A stretch of DNA of 64,000 bases from Muraenolepis orangiensis (GCA_027704905.1 CM051013.1:8487450-8551449), one strand, 5' to 3'; shown: positions 1 through 16,079, counted from the stretch's first letter. Program-made: numbers and translations. Notes: generated by a model from the sequence alone, not told the origin.

Positions 1-345
1 TACTCCTGTATATATATATATATAGATTTATACTTGCCATACATTTATATATGCTCACTTGTATATACATTTACATCTATATATTTGTATCCTGCTTTCA
101 ATAATAGCATACCCCTGATCACTACGTTAAATTACCACTTACCTGTATATATATATACCTATTATTATGCTCATATCACATTTATACCTAGACTGTCTTT
201 TAACCTGTACATTTAAACTTTAAATTATATTATATTACGAGGCACTTTACTGCAACATTTGCACTCTGGTTAGATGCTAAATTATTTTCGCTGTACTGGA
301 CTTGTGCTGTGCAATGACAATCAATTACAATCTAATCTAATTTTC
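1..345 (+). repeat. AT-rich interspersed repeat (LINE/SINE-like 3' tail)
   Basis: This AT-rich stretch is clearly related to 9860-10150. Both share the run of short blocks ending in a segment that mentions GCACTCTGGTTAGATGC and then GTGCTGTGCAATGACAAT. The same terminal block recurs around 31390-31455, 32915-32960, 36705-36800 and 38480-38580. It looks like the 3' end of a retroposon family with a simple-sequence tail. The family name is not assigned. Confidence 0.6.
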
Positions 346-480
346 ATCTCCACGCTGACCAGGGAACGCCTCGGGATCCCCCAGTCAGAGCTGGTCCATG
401 TTGCCAGGGAGAGGGAAGTTTGTAGTCCCCTGCTGAAGCTGCTACCTCCGCGACCCGACCCGGATAAGCGGTATGGACGA
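345..480 (+). mobile_element. RTE-like LINE 3' coding tail, fragment
   Basis: The translated plus strand reads ERLGIPQSELVHVARERE and then a Leu/Pro-rich end, followed by a GGATG-type simple tail. The same protein end is present in the longer copy at 39020-39450. It is the C-terminal tail typical of non-LTR reverse transcriptases of the RTE-like type. Only the last ~45 residues remain. Confidence 0.6.
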
Positions 481-535
481 TGGATGGATGGATACGCCGC
501 GTATCCATCCATCCATCGTCCATACCGCTTATCCG
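461..535. repeat. Perfect palindrome, 36-bp arms, 3-nt centre
   Basis: The arm at 461-496 is the exact reverse complement of 500-535, with CCG between. The arm contains the GGATGGATGGAT tail of the preceding LINE fragment, so the palindrome begins inside the LINE tail. See Findings. Confidence 0.9.
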
Positions 536-546
536 TCCATACGGCT

Positions 547-639
547 TACAATTGGTATGGGTTTTTTCACTCCTACATTGGTCTCCGCGTATGATACGCG
601 GAGACCAATGTAGGAGTGAAAAAACCCATACCAATTGTA
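547..639. repeat. Perfect palindrome, 46-bp arms, 1-nt centre
   Basis: The arm at 547-592 is the exact reverse complement of 594-639 around G593. It begins 12 bp after the previous palindrome and shares no sequence with it. Confidence 0.9.
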
Positions 640-2700
640 GTCAGTCACACAGAGCCTAAATATAAATACATATAAATACCTGTAGCCCAAATCACACCTT
701 GGAAAATCAATGTCACGCGTGTCAGCCCTACGGTACCCATGGCTCAGTGAGGTTCAGGCTCACACGCTCACCACAGAACTGGTACACGTTATTATTTAGC
801 AGTTTTATTTCCGGCGAGGTAGAAAATAGGCCACATGACAAACAAGCAGACGACAAGGTTGTTTTGAATGATGATCGGTTAGTCACAAGTTTGAGGAGAC
901 AAATGTACAGACACATAACCCCAAGACATTATTCACATGAATTAATAAAGCTTTATGAATGACCACGCCACAAGATTTTAATCTATATTTTATAAAAAGC
1001 TTAAGCACCGTCATGCGCTGCAATATTGGAAAACGTACAGTGACGAGATATATAAAACCCCACTTTAAAAAAAACAAAATAAGCATGCAGTCATTTTAAT
1101 TTAACCACATGTACAAAGATTAGTTTACATAAGTGCAGTAACAAACCACTTTTCTCGGGTTTAAAAGGTTAGTAGGCCCAATTGTCTGTTGACTTTACAT
1201 CCCCATTCAAGTTGCTGTGTTGCTGTAATATATATATACATATACATATATATATACACGCACACAGTATAATTCAACGTATGCATAATTCAATAGACAT
1301 TGAAGACATGGACACAGGCGGGGCTCAGCCCCAGAAAAGCGTTTTTTTTTTTCCTCTAATCCGAGGGCCATTCCATAATGTACTTTAAGTACACTTAGTA
1401 TGAGACACCAAGTAACACATTTGTTCAAAACAAATTTGATGTAAAAAATAAAAATCTAAAAAGTGCAACACAATCCATAATAACTAAACAGATCGAAAAA
1501 AGCTGATATGCCAACAAAAAAAATGGTGTCTAAATCCTTTAAAACAATACTTTGACGCATGCAAAAACAGATACCGTAAAAGCCACCACCATACCAGATG
1601 AATAACTAGTCAACAAGAGGCCGGAACCAGACACCTATCCACGCTTCAACCTCCACATCCAGGCACAATGGAAGTGGTCCTAGATCCATACAGGACCACC
1701 TAGCCATGAGACCAGTAGTCAAGAAGGATACAATTGTCTTTTTACACACAAGAAGCAGCTATGGCTGCGGAAAAGTGTTTCTAAAACAACACATTTGGCC
1801 CATAATTAATGCATTTCTTTCAAACTATTACAATTTTGTGGAATTAAACACTGGGACCACAGTCATCTCTGCCATGTGTACATGTTCATGTGTAGATATT
1901 GTATGATAGTATGGGGATAGTATCCGTGCATATGAATGGTGTCAGCTAAAGAAAGGTAAGATGTAAGGTTTATTATTCAATGTGAGACAATGTTGATAGT
2001 GGCTGCTGAATGACAACAAAAACCCACATTAAAATAAGTTCAGTAACCTGATTCAGAAGTGGTATTTTCAACCAATATTTCAGTGTGAAAGAGTGAACAC
2101 CATGAACATAATGTTACAACACAGAGGTCTTTGAATTTCAAATGTTTTGAACAAAGGATTCAGACCTCATCACCTTGTGATGTCTTACATTGTAAATACC
2201 AGGCCGTTACTAGACTGTAGTCATGTGATTTCAACACAATTCTGCTTTCCCCAGGGTGCAGACACATTCTCACACCTGATCAGTTGTTGAGACGGCTAAT
2301 TCTAAAGAGTCTGTTGGTTGGTACCTAAAGGCCAGAACACACGAATGAATGGCGCCCGCTCACACATACTGTACGTATGTACGTCGCAGCTCTCGTGGTT
2401 TTCCCGCTCTCTCTGCCTGTGATCTTGTTTTCCGCTTCCTACTGGTGCTCGGAGCGTCACATGACTCACGGCTTTGGCTTTGGCGGCGGCTGTGTGTTTT
2501 GAGCTTTGGATGCCCCCCCCCCACCGCCCTCGGCTACACTCGTTTCCTGTGTGACATCACAGCTGAAACTCATGACTTCCGATATTTACATTATCCAAAA
2601 GACAGCCCAGAAGTACATGTTACAGTCCTTCCCCATTTGAAGGTTCTTATCCCATTCATTGAGTCCATTGGTTAACGATTGCACTTTTAGAGCTTAGATT
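640..2700. other. Intergenic, no recognised gene
   Basis: No convincing gene is seen. A plus-strand open stretch at about 798-962 is non-repetitive and ends in a stop beside an AATAAA (944-949), so it could be a terminal exon; it is not recognised. If the nr2c2 3' UTR is about 1.1 kb, it would reach the minus-strand AATAAA at 1969-1974. Confidence 0.4.
1969..1974 (-). terminator. Candidate nr2c2 polyadenylation signal
   Basis: TTTATT on the plus strand is AATAAA on the minus strand, 1.1 kb beyond the nr2c2 stop codon. It was chosen on position and motif only; other signals are possible. Confidence 0.3.
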
Positions 2701-3088
2701 CAGAGGCTTACCTTAAAAACACATACATGACCAGCATTAGAGAACAATATGGCTTGGATAGGACTCAAACAACCTGTAAAAGGCTCACGCCAAAAGTTCA
2801 TTAGGAATCAGTTTGAAGTGCAGTCTCTCTTTCATGGAGTTCAACGCCATGAAATGGGCCATGAAATGGAGTCTCCGGAGTTCCACTGACCTCCAAGACA
2901 TTCATCCTCGGAGGCCCTGGGGGCCCCTGAAGCTGCGGTGCCACCAGGGCCTCCAGGGCAGGAGAACCCGAGTTCGACGGCACCAGAGACCCTTACCTTA
3001 AGAGAAAATACAAGTACAAGTTCAGTTGACTAATCTCTGGATAGACTCAGGTTGGGCTGGGCTGGGCAGGGGGGATTATTAATGGGCA

Positions 3089-7781
<4,693 letters not shown>

Positions 7782-8579
7782 TGAATCTAAAAGAAGACAG
7801 TTGCAACATATTTTAATACCATAAGCAAAACATAATGAATGCTTTATCAATATTTAGTTGTTGTTGCTGTATTTACAAAAAATAATCATACACTTGCCTG
7901 TGCCACTTGTTCCGAATCTATTTTGTGGTGATTATGGAGCTTCATGGTGATACAAGTCAAGAGGTCTGTTTGAAGAAATACACACATCAGCTGCTAATTA
8001 TAGGAGATATATATATATATATATATTTGTATATGTATATATATTTATAATTTCAAATAATACATGTCTAAAATAAATGTCTTGAGATTCTTCATTGAAT
8101 CCCATTATCCTGTGTGTTTAACTTGTACAACAAATTGACGCAACTAAGAAGAACAATATGTATTTGCTTGTAGGTAAAAACGAAATGTATGAATAATGTA
8201 TTTTTTCCTTCATCTTAACATTGGGAGGATGCACGAAGAAGATGTTCAGCTTCATCTGCAGCAGCTTGAGTGTAATAATAAGGCATAAGCGATTATTTTA
8301 ATGAACTTGCTTTGCATTCATGAAACTGTTTAGTAAGAGTTTGGGTCATCAATAATTAATTTCATAGCATTAAGGCGATGTGTTAGGAGTGTGTGAGAAT
8401 CCTCACTCACCGACCATGACAATAAAATATGGGTTTGTACTCCTGAAATTAAAACGTGGAAAAAACAAATACGTTATAATCATTTGTTAAATACTGTTTC
8501 TAGGTGTTTTTCCACCTCCAAACAACACAAATGCAAAAAGGAGACCGTGGAATTAAGGCAACAAAACTACGGTATGCGA

Positions 8580-8920
8580 CCATATTAACCCATATTCAGT
8601 GAGCCTACTGAACTGCTAGGAGTGCTGCCACTATCATAACATTGTCATTAACATTACACTCATACTTTCTGGACTTATTACAGTTACTGCACTGTTCTAC
8701 ACTGTACTCATGATGCTGCTGCACTACTGGCACTTTAAATATTTTCTGCACACTTCCACACATGAACATATCCATCAGTCACTGTATTGTTATTTTTATG
8801 TTCATTTTGATTTGTGTATAGTATTGTGTTTTATAAATTCATACTGCGGGAGGGAATGAGGAGTATGCATTCCATTGTACTTGTTGCAAATGGCAAATAC
8901 AAATCTTGAATCTAATCTAA
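8580..8920 (+). repeat. Interspersed repeat family A copy
   Basis: This family has the blocks GTGCTGCCACTATCATAAC, CTGCTGCACTACTGGCACTT and GCGGGAGGGAATG and ends in TTGAATCTAATC-like sequence. Other plus copies are at 16080-16395, 32265-32535, 37105-37385 and 37955-38180; an inverted copy is at 15205-15480. It is probably a LINE/SINE 3' end; the family name is not assigned. Confidence 0.7.
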
Positions 8921-9016
8921 AAAAAGCATTCATTATAGACGGAATATGTCCCATCTGTGTCATACTTCATTCAAGCCCAATCCCAGCCATTGCCGAGTCC
9001 GACGGCAGAGGAGGGT

Positions 9017-9152
9017 AACAGGGGTGTACTTTAATATGCACGCAAACTACACCTGGCCGACCTTAGCAGGGGTTTAGTACAAGGGTTGTAGTTTAATATG
9101 CATGCAAACTACACCTGGCCGACCTTAGCAGGGGTTAAGTACAAGGGTTGTA
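9017..9152 (+). repeat. Tandem duplication, ~65-bp unit, two copies
   Basis: Two diverged copies are seen, each holding TTTAATATGCA, GCAAACTACACCTGGCCGAC and CTTAGCAGGGGT. Confidence 0.8.
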
Positions 9153-9639
9153 GTGCATAGAAGTTTCCTCTGGCTGGTGTTACCTGGGTGTAGCAGTACA
9201 CCCAATGAGACAGCTATCGGTCAGCCACCTCTAACGGTGACGTTTGAAGTGAAGGATAAAGGGGCTTTCCATACGGTGTTTACACATATAGTGTATAGAC
9301 GCCAGAATGGCACGTCGCTCGACTCTGTCAGAATTATCTAGAATGACGGTGGTGGTAGTTTAAAGGGCTAATAAAAACCCCACATGTTATGGGTGTCAAT
9401 AAAAGTCAACCAGAGTGGAGCTCTGAACGAATGAGCACCAGCTAGCCTAGCCTAGCTGAGCTAAGCTAAGTCACCTAGCGTATGTTCTTTTTATCGGCCG
9501 GTTATCTCAAAAGCTCGCAATTTCCAAATATGACCGGACCGCTTACCTTATCGAGTCAGCGGTTCTCTCTGCGTTATGAGTGATTCTCCGCTGTTTTCAT
9601 TCCATGTGTGTTATTGTTTTTGTTCTGTCAGTTAAAGGT

Positions 9640-9800
9640 CATAGTTCGTGACCCCCCCCCCCGCACCGCTAGCACGTTAGCGAGGCTAAGGGCTAACGTC
9701 CCTTTTCCAGCTCGCGCCTCGCTCTCAGCCTCCAGCGCGTGGCTCGAGCCAGACAGACAGCGCTGACGTCATCGTGTCTGCACCACCGTGACTGTAGACT
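9640..9800 (-). promoter_or_regulatory. CpG-rich candidate nr2c2 promoter with CRE
   Basis: This is a GC- and CpG-rich patch in otherwise AT-rich surroundings, 1.9 kb upstream of the nr2c2 start codon. It includes a perfect cAMP-response element TGACGTCA at 9764-9771. The transcription start cannot be placed by sequence alone, and the patch could serve either strand. Confidence 0.45.
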
Positions 9801-9859
9801 CTCTCATTAACCGGAATTAATCAGAATCAGATCAGAATATCTTTATTGTTGATAGAACT

Positions 9860-10150
9860 GCTCCTACTCCTGTATATACATTTATATATGCCATGCATTT
9901 ATATATGCTCACTTGTATATACATTTACATTTATATATTTATCCTGCTTTCAATAACTGCATACCCCTGATCACTACCTGTTAAATACTCACTTACCTGT
10001 ATACATACCTTTAGTTATTAGTATGCTCATATCACATTTAATACCCAGTAGACAGTTAACCTGTAAATTTAAACTGTAAATTATATTACCATGCACTTTA
10101 CTGTAACATGTGCACTCTGGTTAGATGCTAAATTGTTTTCGCTGTACTGT
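9860..10150 (+). repeat. AT-rich interspersed repeat, second copy
   Basis: It is related along its length to 1-345 and ends with GCACTCTGGTTAGATGC followed by the TTTTCGCTGTACT block. Confidence 0.7.
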
Positions 10151-10345
10151 AGTCAAGTAAAGTTTATTGTCACATCAAAGTTTATATATAAGTATAAGCA
10201 ATGGGTGAAAATCGTATGTGCAATACCAGATGACAGACAGCAGTTATAAAACAAAATAATAGAAAATAAGTAAAAAGTACAAACTGTATAAAGTTAAATA
10301 TATAAAAATGCATATATAAAATGCAATATATAGCATAAAAAATGA
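10147..10345 (+). repeat. Interspersed repeat family B copy
   Basis: It shares TTTATTGTCACATCA, TATAAGCAATG, GTGAAAATC and ACAGACAGCAGTTATAAA with 17275-17560. A short start of the family is also at 18880-18900. SINE-like; the family is not named. Confidence 0.65.
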
Positions 10346-10584
10346 GCAATAGATATACTATGTACTTGTGCTGCTGTGCAATGATTTGAATCTAAAACGA
10401 TCTAATCTAAAATTGTCATTGCACAATGTACAACGGAACTGTGTAGAGCTTTCCTGGAATGTCTCTTGACACACATTACAGCAATTTAAAAAAAGATGAA
10501 TTATTTTAAAACTAAACTAAATAAACAGATTGTATTATATATACATACAGAGGTGCAGTGGGATGTAAACATGTAAGTATTGCT

Positions 10585-10885
10585 GTATTCATGCAATACA
10601 GTATTGTAGTGACACAGAACAGTCAGTGTTTGACAGTGTTCAATACAGTATTGTAGTGACACAGAACAGTCAGTGTTTGATAGTGTTCAATACAGTATTG
10701 TAGGGACACAGAACAGTTGGTGTCAGTGTTTGACAGTGTTCAATACAGTATTGTAGTTACACAGAACAGTCAGTGTCAGTGTTCAATAAAGTATTGTAGT
10801 GACACAGAACAGTCAGTGTCAGTGTTCAATACAGTATTGTAGGGACACAGAACAGTCAGGGTTTGACAGTGTTCAATACAGTAGG
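10585..10885 (+). repeat. ~50-bp tandem repeat, about six units
   Basis: Each unit contains CAATACAGTATTGTAG, GACACAGAACAGT and GTGTTTGACAGTG, with variable unit length because a CAGTGT block is gained or lost. Confidence 0.85.
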
Positions 10886-11817
10886 ACTCTGGGGTAGAAA
10901 TTGTCTGTGATTAGAAGTGTCTCCCAGAGGGCAGCAGGTGAAACAGTGAGCAGTGGGCAGTCTAGTCTATCACTGTAAACCCGAATGTTCAAAGTAATCA
11001 AATAGATTAAGTAGTGTGTACTCAAAGTTTCAAAAAAGTTCTACGAACTCAAAAATGTTGAGTTTGTGTGACTTGTCGTCCTTTTTTGAGTAACTGCAAC
11101 TTAACTTGATTGATTAACTTGATTGACTTGAACTATTTGTGTATTAAGTAAGCATAACTTAAAAGCATAACTTAAGCACGAGAATTAAATAATTAAATCA
11201 TAATTATAGTAATATAATAATATATTATAATAATAAAATAAAATAAAATAATTTAAATAATTAAGTAATTACATATTCAAAATGATAAATTCCACTGATT
11301 TCTATTGTTTCAACATTACTGCATGTGTCTGATGTCAGTAACATCATAGTGGGTATTGGGGAGGACTTTAAAGGACTGTATATGATGACTCTGTATATCG
11401 CGCGCACTCGCACTCGTGTCGGTCAGAACACAAGACAAGAGGTACGATCTTTGGTCTTTAATCCATAGGCATGGGTTCTTCTGGCATTTATCTGGGGTTG
11501 GGTGTGTGGTATATACTCATGGAAGCAGTGATTCCTGTGGAATTGATCTCATGGGTGTCAGACGGGGGGGGGGATTCAGGTCGCGATGGCCAGCGGTGGG
11601 GGTGGGGGGGAGGGTGGCGGCGGGACTTCAGGTCCGAAAGGGGGGGCGTTAACGGCGACGCGTTAGTAACGCATTAACCTTGACAGCCCTATTCTTTGTT
11701 ATCAAATGTATGGTGTGGCGGCAAGGTTTTAGCCGTGGAAACCTTACCAGCGGAAACGCTGCATGAACGCACACATTGGTCTAGTCGCCCCCCTTGAGGG
11801 TCAGACGATCGATGTTT

Positions 11818-11912
11818 CAGCAACACGCCCCTCCCCCCTCCATGAACTGTTTCAGCAACACGCCCCTCCCCCCTCCATGAACTGTTTCAGCAACACGCCC
11901 CTCCCCCCTCTC
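11818..11912 (+). repeat. 34-bp tandem repeat, ~2.8 units
   Basis: Each unit holds CAGCAACACGCCCCTCCCCC and CCATGAACTGTT. It lies inside the inverted-repeat element. Confidence 0.85.
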
Positions 11913-12585
11913 CCCTTGACGGGCGGTTTCAACCCACCCCCATTTGATTCGCTCCACCCCCCTATTTCTGCTCATTTAATCTACCTGATTTAAAAATATA
12001 ATTTCGCTCAATTGTTCTCGCTAGTCTCGCATGTTGGTGTAGTGCAGAGCACATGTGTGAGGCTCATGTAACGTTGCACTATTCAGCAGGAAGCAGGAAT
12101 GCTTGAAACCTACTATTTTTCTTATCCTTCTGCACCACGGAGATATATTGCTGTCTTCAACAATTGTACTCTTTGTAAATCGCTTTGGATAAAAGCGTCT
12201 GACAAATGCCCTAAATGTAATGTAAATGTATTCAGGTTATGGGAAAATGAATCTTGTTTTTAAGAGCTAACTCTGGTTACTAACTTGCTCGCTATCTAAA
12301 CCAAACCGAAGCCCAAAACGGTGTTGAAATTTCGAGCACGTGGTTTCCTTCCATTCATGGTGGTTAGAACACGTGTAAGGGATAACTTATGGCTAGCCGG
12401 TCATTAGCTAGCCAGCTGGCTTTTACAGCCTGGGTTTCCGACCGCACAGCAGTATTGTGTATTCTGTATTCCATGGTCATGTTTTTGTAAGCTAATAGTA
12501 ATGAACTTTTTGTTATATTGAGTTGTAAGTAATTCTGGTTTGAATGTTGTTGATGGAGGTCTAAACTTTTTTGTTTTCCTTTCAG

Positions 12586-14410
12586 GTGGCTTGTTCCGAT
12601 ATGGTCTGGCAGTGTAAGTTGTGCGCTCCTTCTTTCACTTCAGAATACAGTTATTTAAACACTACAGACTGCAGCACAGCCCTCTTCCATGCCTCTATAC
12701 TGATTGCGTGTGTACATTTCAGTCATCATTCAGCAGTTGAGGCAGACAATTGCTGAAGAACTGAAGAAGACTGAGAAGAACCTGCCTCTCATTACCAAGA
12801 TGATGCAGACCACATTTGCCCTGCGCGGACAGACCATAGTAAACTCCTGCCCACCAGTGAACGAGCTCATGGACCTGGCCTGCTCTTAAAATAGAGTCTG
12901 TGGTAATATGGATATTTTTTTCCTGTGTTAACATATTGCACATTCTGGTTTAAAGTGAAAGTTGTGGTTCTTACTCATTTGGTGGCTATTTGCTGCGTTA
13001 TAGAAGTTTAAGAGATCCTCCAAGTTGAACTGACTAATTGATGTTGATGTATTGTCCTTATGCTGTTTTTAAATGTAGGTGTATGCAGAGTTCCAGATGG
13101 TTACAAACCAGAACCTGCCCAACACCTTCTACGCAGAGCTTGACCGCCATATTCGTAGACTGATGACGTTATTTCGACAGAAGGCGTCCAAAACTGGGAC
13201 CACAGCAAATTTTACGAATCCACGATGAACAGGTGAATAGATTATTATACATGTCGTAGGTTGAACCTCTAACATTGGACAGCTTCAATGATTCAAATGA
13301 GCTTTTACATTTTACAATTAGTCCACTTTGTGTTTGCTATTTGTCTGATTGCATTAAAGATGTGTAGAGGTTATTTGTGGACATATGTTCTGATTGGACT
13401 GTTTAAAATCAGCATTGTTCAGTAAACTTTTCAGTATATACACTTCTGTTTTTATCTTAATAGGAAATCCATGACATCCACACCAGGCGCACCACTGTTC
13501 TCCATGCACTTCCTGTGTATCTGAACGAGGAAGTCTCTGGATTTTTCAGAACCTGCACAGTGAGTCTCCTTAAATAATGAACAGTACCACTGTATATTAA
13601 GTGAACAGTTAATCAAAATACTAACATGTTTTAGGACTTACCCTTGTTTAGTCTATCCATACAGTTTGTGTGATTTGGAGAGGTATGGTCTGTTTTATTT
13701 CACCCTACTACAAATGAACTGGCTTGGTGTTTTGTTCAAAGCGATAAGAAGTTTAGTAAAACATTTTCCTGTATGTGTTCTTGAGCTTAGTATCAGTCTA
13801 TCTCCCACCACTTAGATTCTCTGGTAACTTGGCTGATTCCTGTGTCCAGAACACGCATCTTCTGTTTTTACTTACAACTTACAAACATAACTCCATATAC
13901 TTAGCTTTGTGCTGCACCAGCAGTACTTAAATGATAAGGAGAGATGATTTGTCAACAACAATAACCAAAAAAAACGTTAATTAATAAAAAAATTAATTAA
14001 GTACTATATTGTGGAAAAAATTATTCTATTTAACTCTTATATTAGTAGAAACCATGGATTAGTTTGTGATTAGTATGTCTCTTTCATTCATTCAGGAGCC
14101 TGATGAGCCAGAGCTTGACGATGTTGCTGTGGCCCTCCTTACTGTCATCAGTGACCATGACACAAGTCCAGTTCACTACCAGCCTGTGAAAATCTCTGTC
14201 GTCCTCGAGAGTGACATCGTGATCAGCCTCCCCAGATTTGGTGATGCCTTCCTGGTCATGTTTGGACTGATTTATGCACTACACCTCAGCTATCCTAAAG
14301 CGCTGACCAACACTTTTGAATTCGTTCAGAAGATTGTACTTGGTCTAGAAGCTGGTAGACTGTCGCCCAGGTTGCAGACACTCAAGAATGACTTGATGAT
14401 AAATGTGTAG
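12586..14410 (+). pseudogene. SAMD3-like (fish multicopy family) decayed gene
   Basis: Exon-like blocks are at about 12586-12613, 12720-12898, 13079-13230, 13465-13560 and 14096-14410. The last block reads VKISVVLESDIVISLPRFGD, then LVMFGLIYALHLSYPKALTN and GRLSPRLQTLKNDL, matching the C-terminus of the uncharacterised 'sterile alpha motif domain-containing protein 3-like' proteins common in fish genomes. Intron-type GT/AG ends are seen between blocks. Two frameshifts are visible. In block two, a stop follows NELMDLACS in one frame, while the next frame reads WPALKIESV and continues into VYAEFQMVTNQNL. In block three the frame must change before GPQQILRIHDEQ to join EIHDIHTRRTTVLHALPVYL. It is therefore probably non-functional. 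Family function is unknown to me. It sits between the inverted ends of the 10976-15081 element. Confidence 0.65.
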
Positions 14411-14421
14411 AAAGGATGTGG

Positions 14422-14527
14422 GGTGAGGTATTATTATTGTGAATCAAAGTTCTTTCCCTTTGTCACAATAATGCCTTAAGAAGTAAGCAAAGAACTTTGA
14501 TTCAGAAGGCCTTCAATAATACCTCAC
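14422..14527. repeat. Imperfect inverted repeat after the pseudogene
   Basis: GAGGTATTATTATTG and GAATCAAAGTTCTTT are mirrored downstream as AAAGAACTTTGATTC and CAATAATACCTC, giving a ~105-nt imperfect hairpin just 3' of the pseudogene stop. Confidence 0.75.
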
Positions 14528-14819
14528 TGAGGTATCCTTCTTTCTATACATTTATCAATAGGCCTACTACACAATGTGCACTGTTCATTTTTTCTATTTG
14601 TTTTTATTTTCTATTTGCCATATTTAACTGTTGTAAAGTTGTTTAATTATAGTGATTCTATTGTATTTATGTTTGTCTTATGTGTACATAAAACTATTTT
14701 TTATTAAGTTCAAATAATGTGGTTGTGTACTTATTTTTTTAAGTTCTGTTAACTTATTCCCACGGATAGAAAACTGAAAACTTTAAGTCGTAGGAACTGA
14801 AAAGAATCAAGTAGCACCT

Positions 14820-15070
14820 AATCAAAAGTTTTGAGTTCTCAAAAGGTTTGAGTTCTGAAAACTCAAAAGTTTTGAGTTCTGAAAACTCAAAAGTTTTGAG
14901 TTCTCAAAAGTTTTGAGTTCTGAAAACTCAAAAGTTTTGAGTTCTCAAAAGTTTTGAGTTCTCAAAAGTTTTGAGTTCTGAGAACTTGAGTTGATCAACT
15001 CAAGTTCTCAGAACTCAAAACTTTTGAGGCAATTGATTGCCTCAAATTTTTTGAGTTCTGCTAACTTATT
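14820..15070. repeat. Hairpin array at the right end of the element
   Basis: Seven or so copies of TTTTGAGTTCT alternate with GAAAACTCAAAAG. They are followed by a perfect 34-bp-arm palindrome (14961-15028, centre TGATCA) and then a second stem GAGGCAAT/ATTGCCTC (15026-15043). Confidence 0.85.
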
Positions 15071-15089
15071 CGGGTTTACAGTAGATGTA

Positions 15090-15190
15090 ATAGTGAGTGT
15101 CCCGCACGGGGTCTCGAACTGACGACCTGCTGCATGAGAGGCGCTGCTCTAACGCGTGAAGCCTAAGCCCATGGACTCTAGCTTCATCGC
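15090..15190 (-). repeat. tRNA-like SINE head, possible
   Basis: The minus strand reads GCGTTAGAGCAGCGCC (A-box-like), then AGTTCGAGACCC (B-box-like) at the usual spacing. A functional tRNA fold was not found, so a tRNA-derived SINE remnant is preferred. Confidence 0.4.
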
Positions 15191-15204
15191 TAGAGCGTCT
15201 TTTA

Positions 15205-15480
15205 GGTACAAGATACAAGATACAAGATTTTGATTTGCCATTTGTAACATAGTACATAGGAACGCTTACTCCCCATTCCCTCCCGCAGTATAAATCTCAA
15301 AAACAACACCATAAAAATAAAAATGATATGATATATGTACATGGTTGTTGTTTTTTTTACAAAAATCTTTAAAATCATTTAAAGTGCCAGTAGTGCAGCA
15401 GCATCATGAATACAGTGCAGTACAGAGCAGTCACTGTGATGAGTCCAGAAAGTCCAGCAAAATATGTAAGTGTAATGTTA
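15205..15480 (-). repeat. Interspersed repeat family A, inverted copy
   Basis: This is the reverse complement of the family seen at 8580-8920, with CATTCCCTCCCGCAG and AAGTGCCAGTAGTGCAGCAG present on the plus strand. Confidence 0.7.
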
Positions 15481-15561
15481 ATGACAATGTTATGGTGTCG
15501 AGGAGTGAGGTTTACTCTCTGCACAGCTCTAACAGCTGGCCTCTGGAACATATTAACCAGC

Positions 15562-15660
15562 CTTTCTCACACAGTTTTAACACTTTAAAACTGTTAAAAC
15601 TGTGTGAGAAAGATTCAAAGTCTCTTGAATTGAATCTTTCTCACACAGTTTTAACACTTT
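15562..15660. repeat. Inverted repeat with a third partial arm
   Basis: CTTTCTCACACAGTTTTAAC (15562-15581) is exactly mirrored at 15593-15612 and then repeated in the original orientation from about 15637, so two alternative hairpins are possible. Confidence 0.85.
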
Positions 15661-16079
15661 AACACTTACTTATTGGATCTTTTCGGATCCACCTTATATA
15701 TTTTTTCTTCCGATTTCTGCATAGAAAAGCATACAAATGCACACACATGCATGTCTTATATAAGGTGACGTTTGGCTGATTTAATTTATAGCTGTTTAAA
15801 AGGGCCACTTACATGGCATCATACAGGTATATGTTTCATGAACATATAGCATATACAACAGCTTTTCAGGAGTTAAATCATCCGTTGTTCGTTTTCCATC
15901 TTTACTTGTAGCGTATCAGGGGTGAGCCCCCCAAATGCAAGCTGGTCCATCACAAAGGACCGCAACCACCATGGGCCCCATCTCTACCATCATCCTTATG
16001 GTCCGGTCGCTGGTTCCGCAGCAGCCGTACACGGACTACCAGGTTCAAGGACCGTTTTTATCCACAGGCAGTGACCTAC

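Larger units (their letters stand above)
7787..9640. other. nr2c2 5' intron/UTR region, repeats
   Basis: This stretch lies upstream of the nr2c2 start exon. It contains an AT stretch (8010-8070), a copy of the GGGAGGGAATG repeat family (8580-8920) and a two-unit tandem duplication (about 9017-9152). A minus-strand GTGAGT donor-like site near 8410 could end a 5' UTR exon, but this cannot be proved here. Confidence 0.4.
10976..15081 (+). mobile_element. Inverted-repeat element carrying a SAMD3-like pseudogene
   Basis: The left end reads ACTGTAAACCCGAAT and the right end is its reverse complement. Subterminal sequence on both sides is rich in GAGTT/AACTC motifs. Inside is a decayed multi-exon gene (12586-14410) of the fish SAMD3-like type, and at the right end a hairpin-rich tail (14820-15070). 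No transposase signature is visible. A second right end, without cargo, lies at 16420-16592. A target duplication could not be seen clearly. The family is not identified; calling it a DNA transposon is an inference from its inverted termini and cargo. Confidence 0.6.

Noticed and set aside
15090..15190. Functional tRNA gene on the minus strand
   Set aside because: A and B boxes are present, but a full cloverleaf with acceptor stem was not found; more likely a SINE head.
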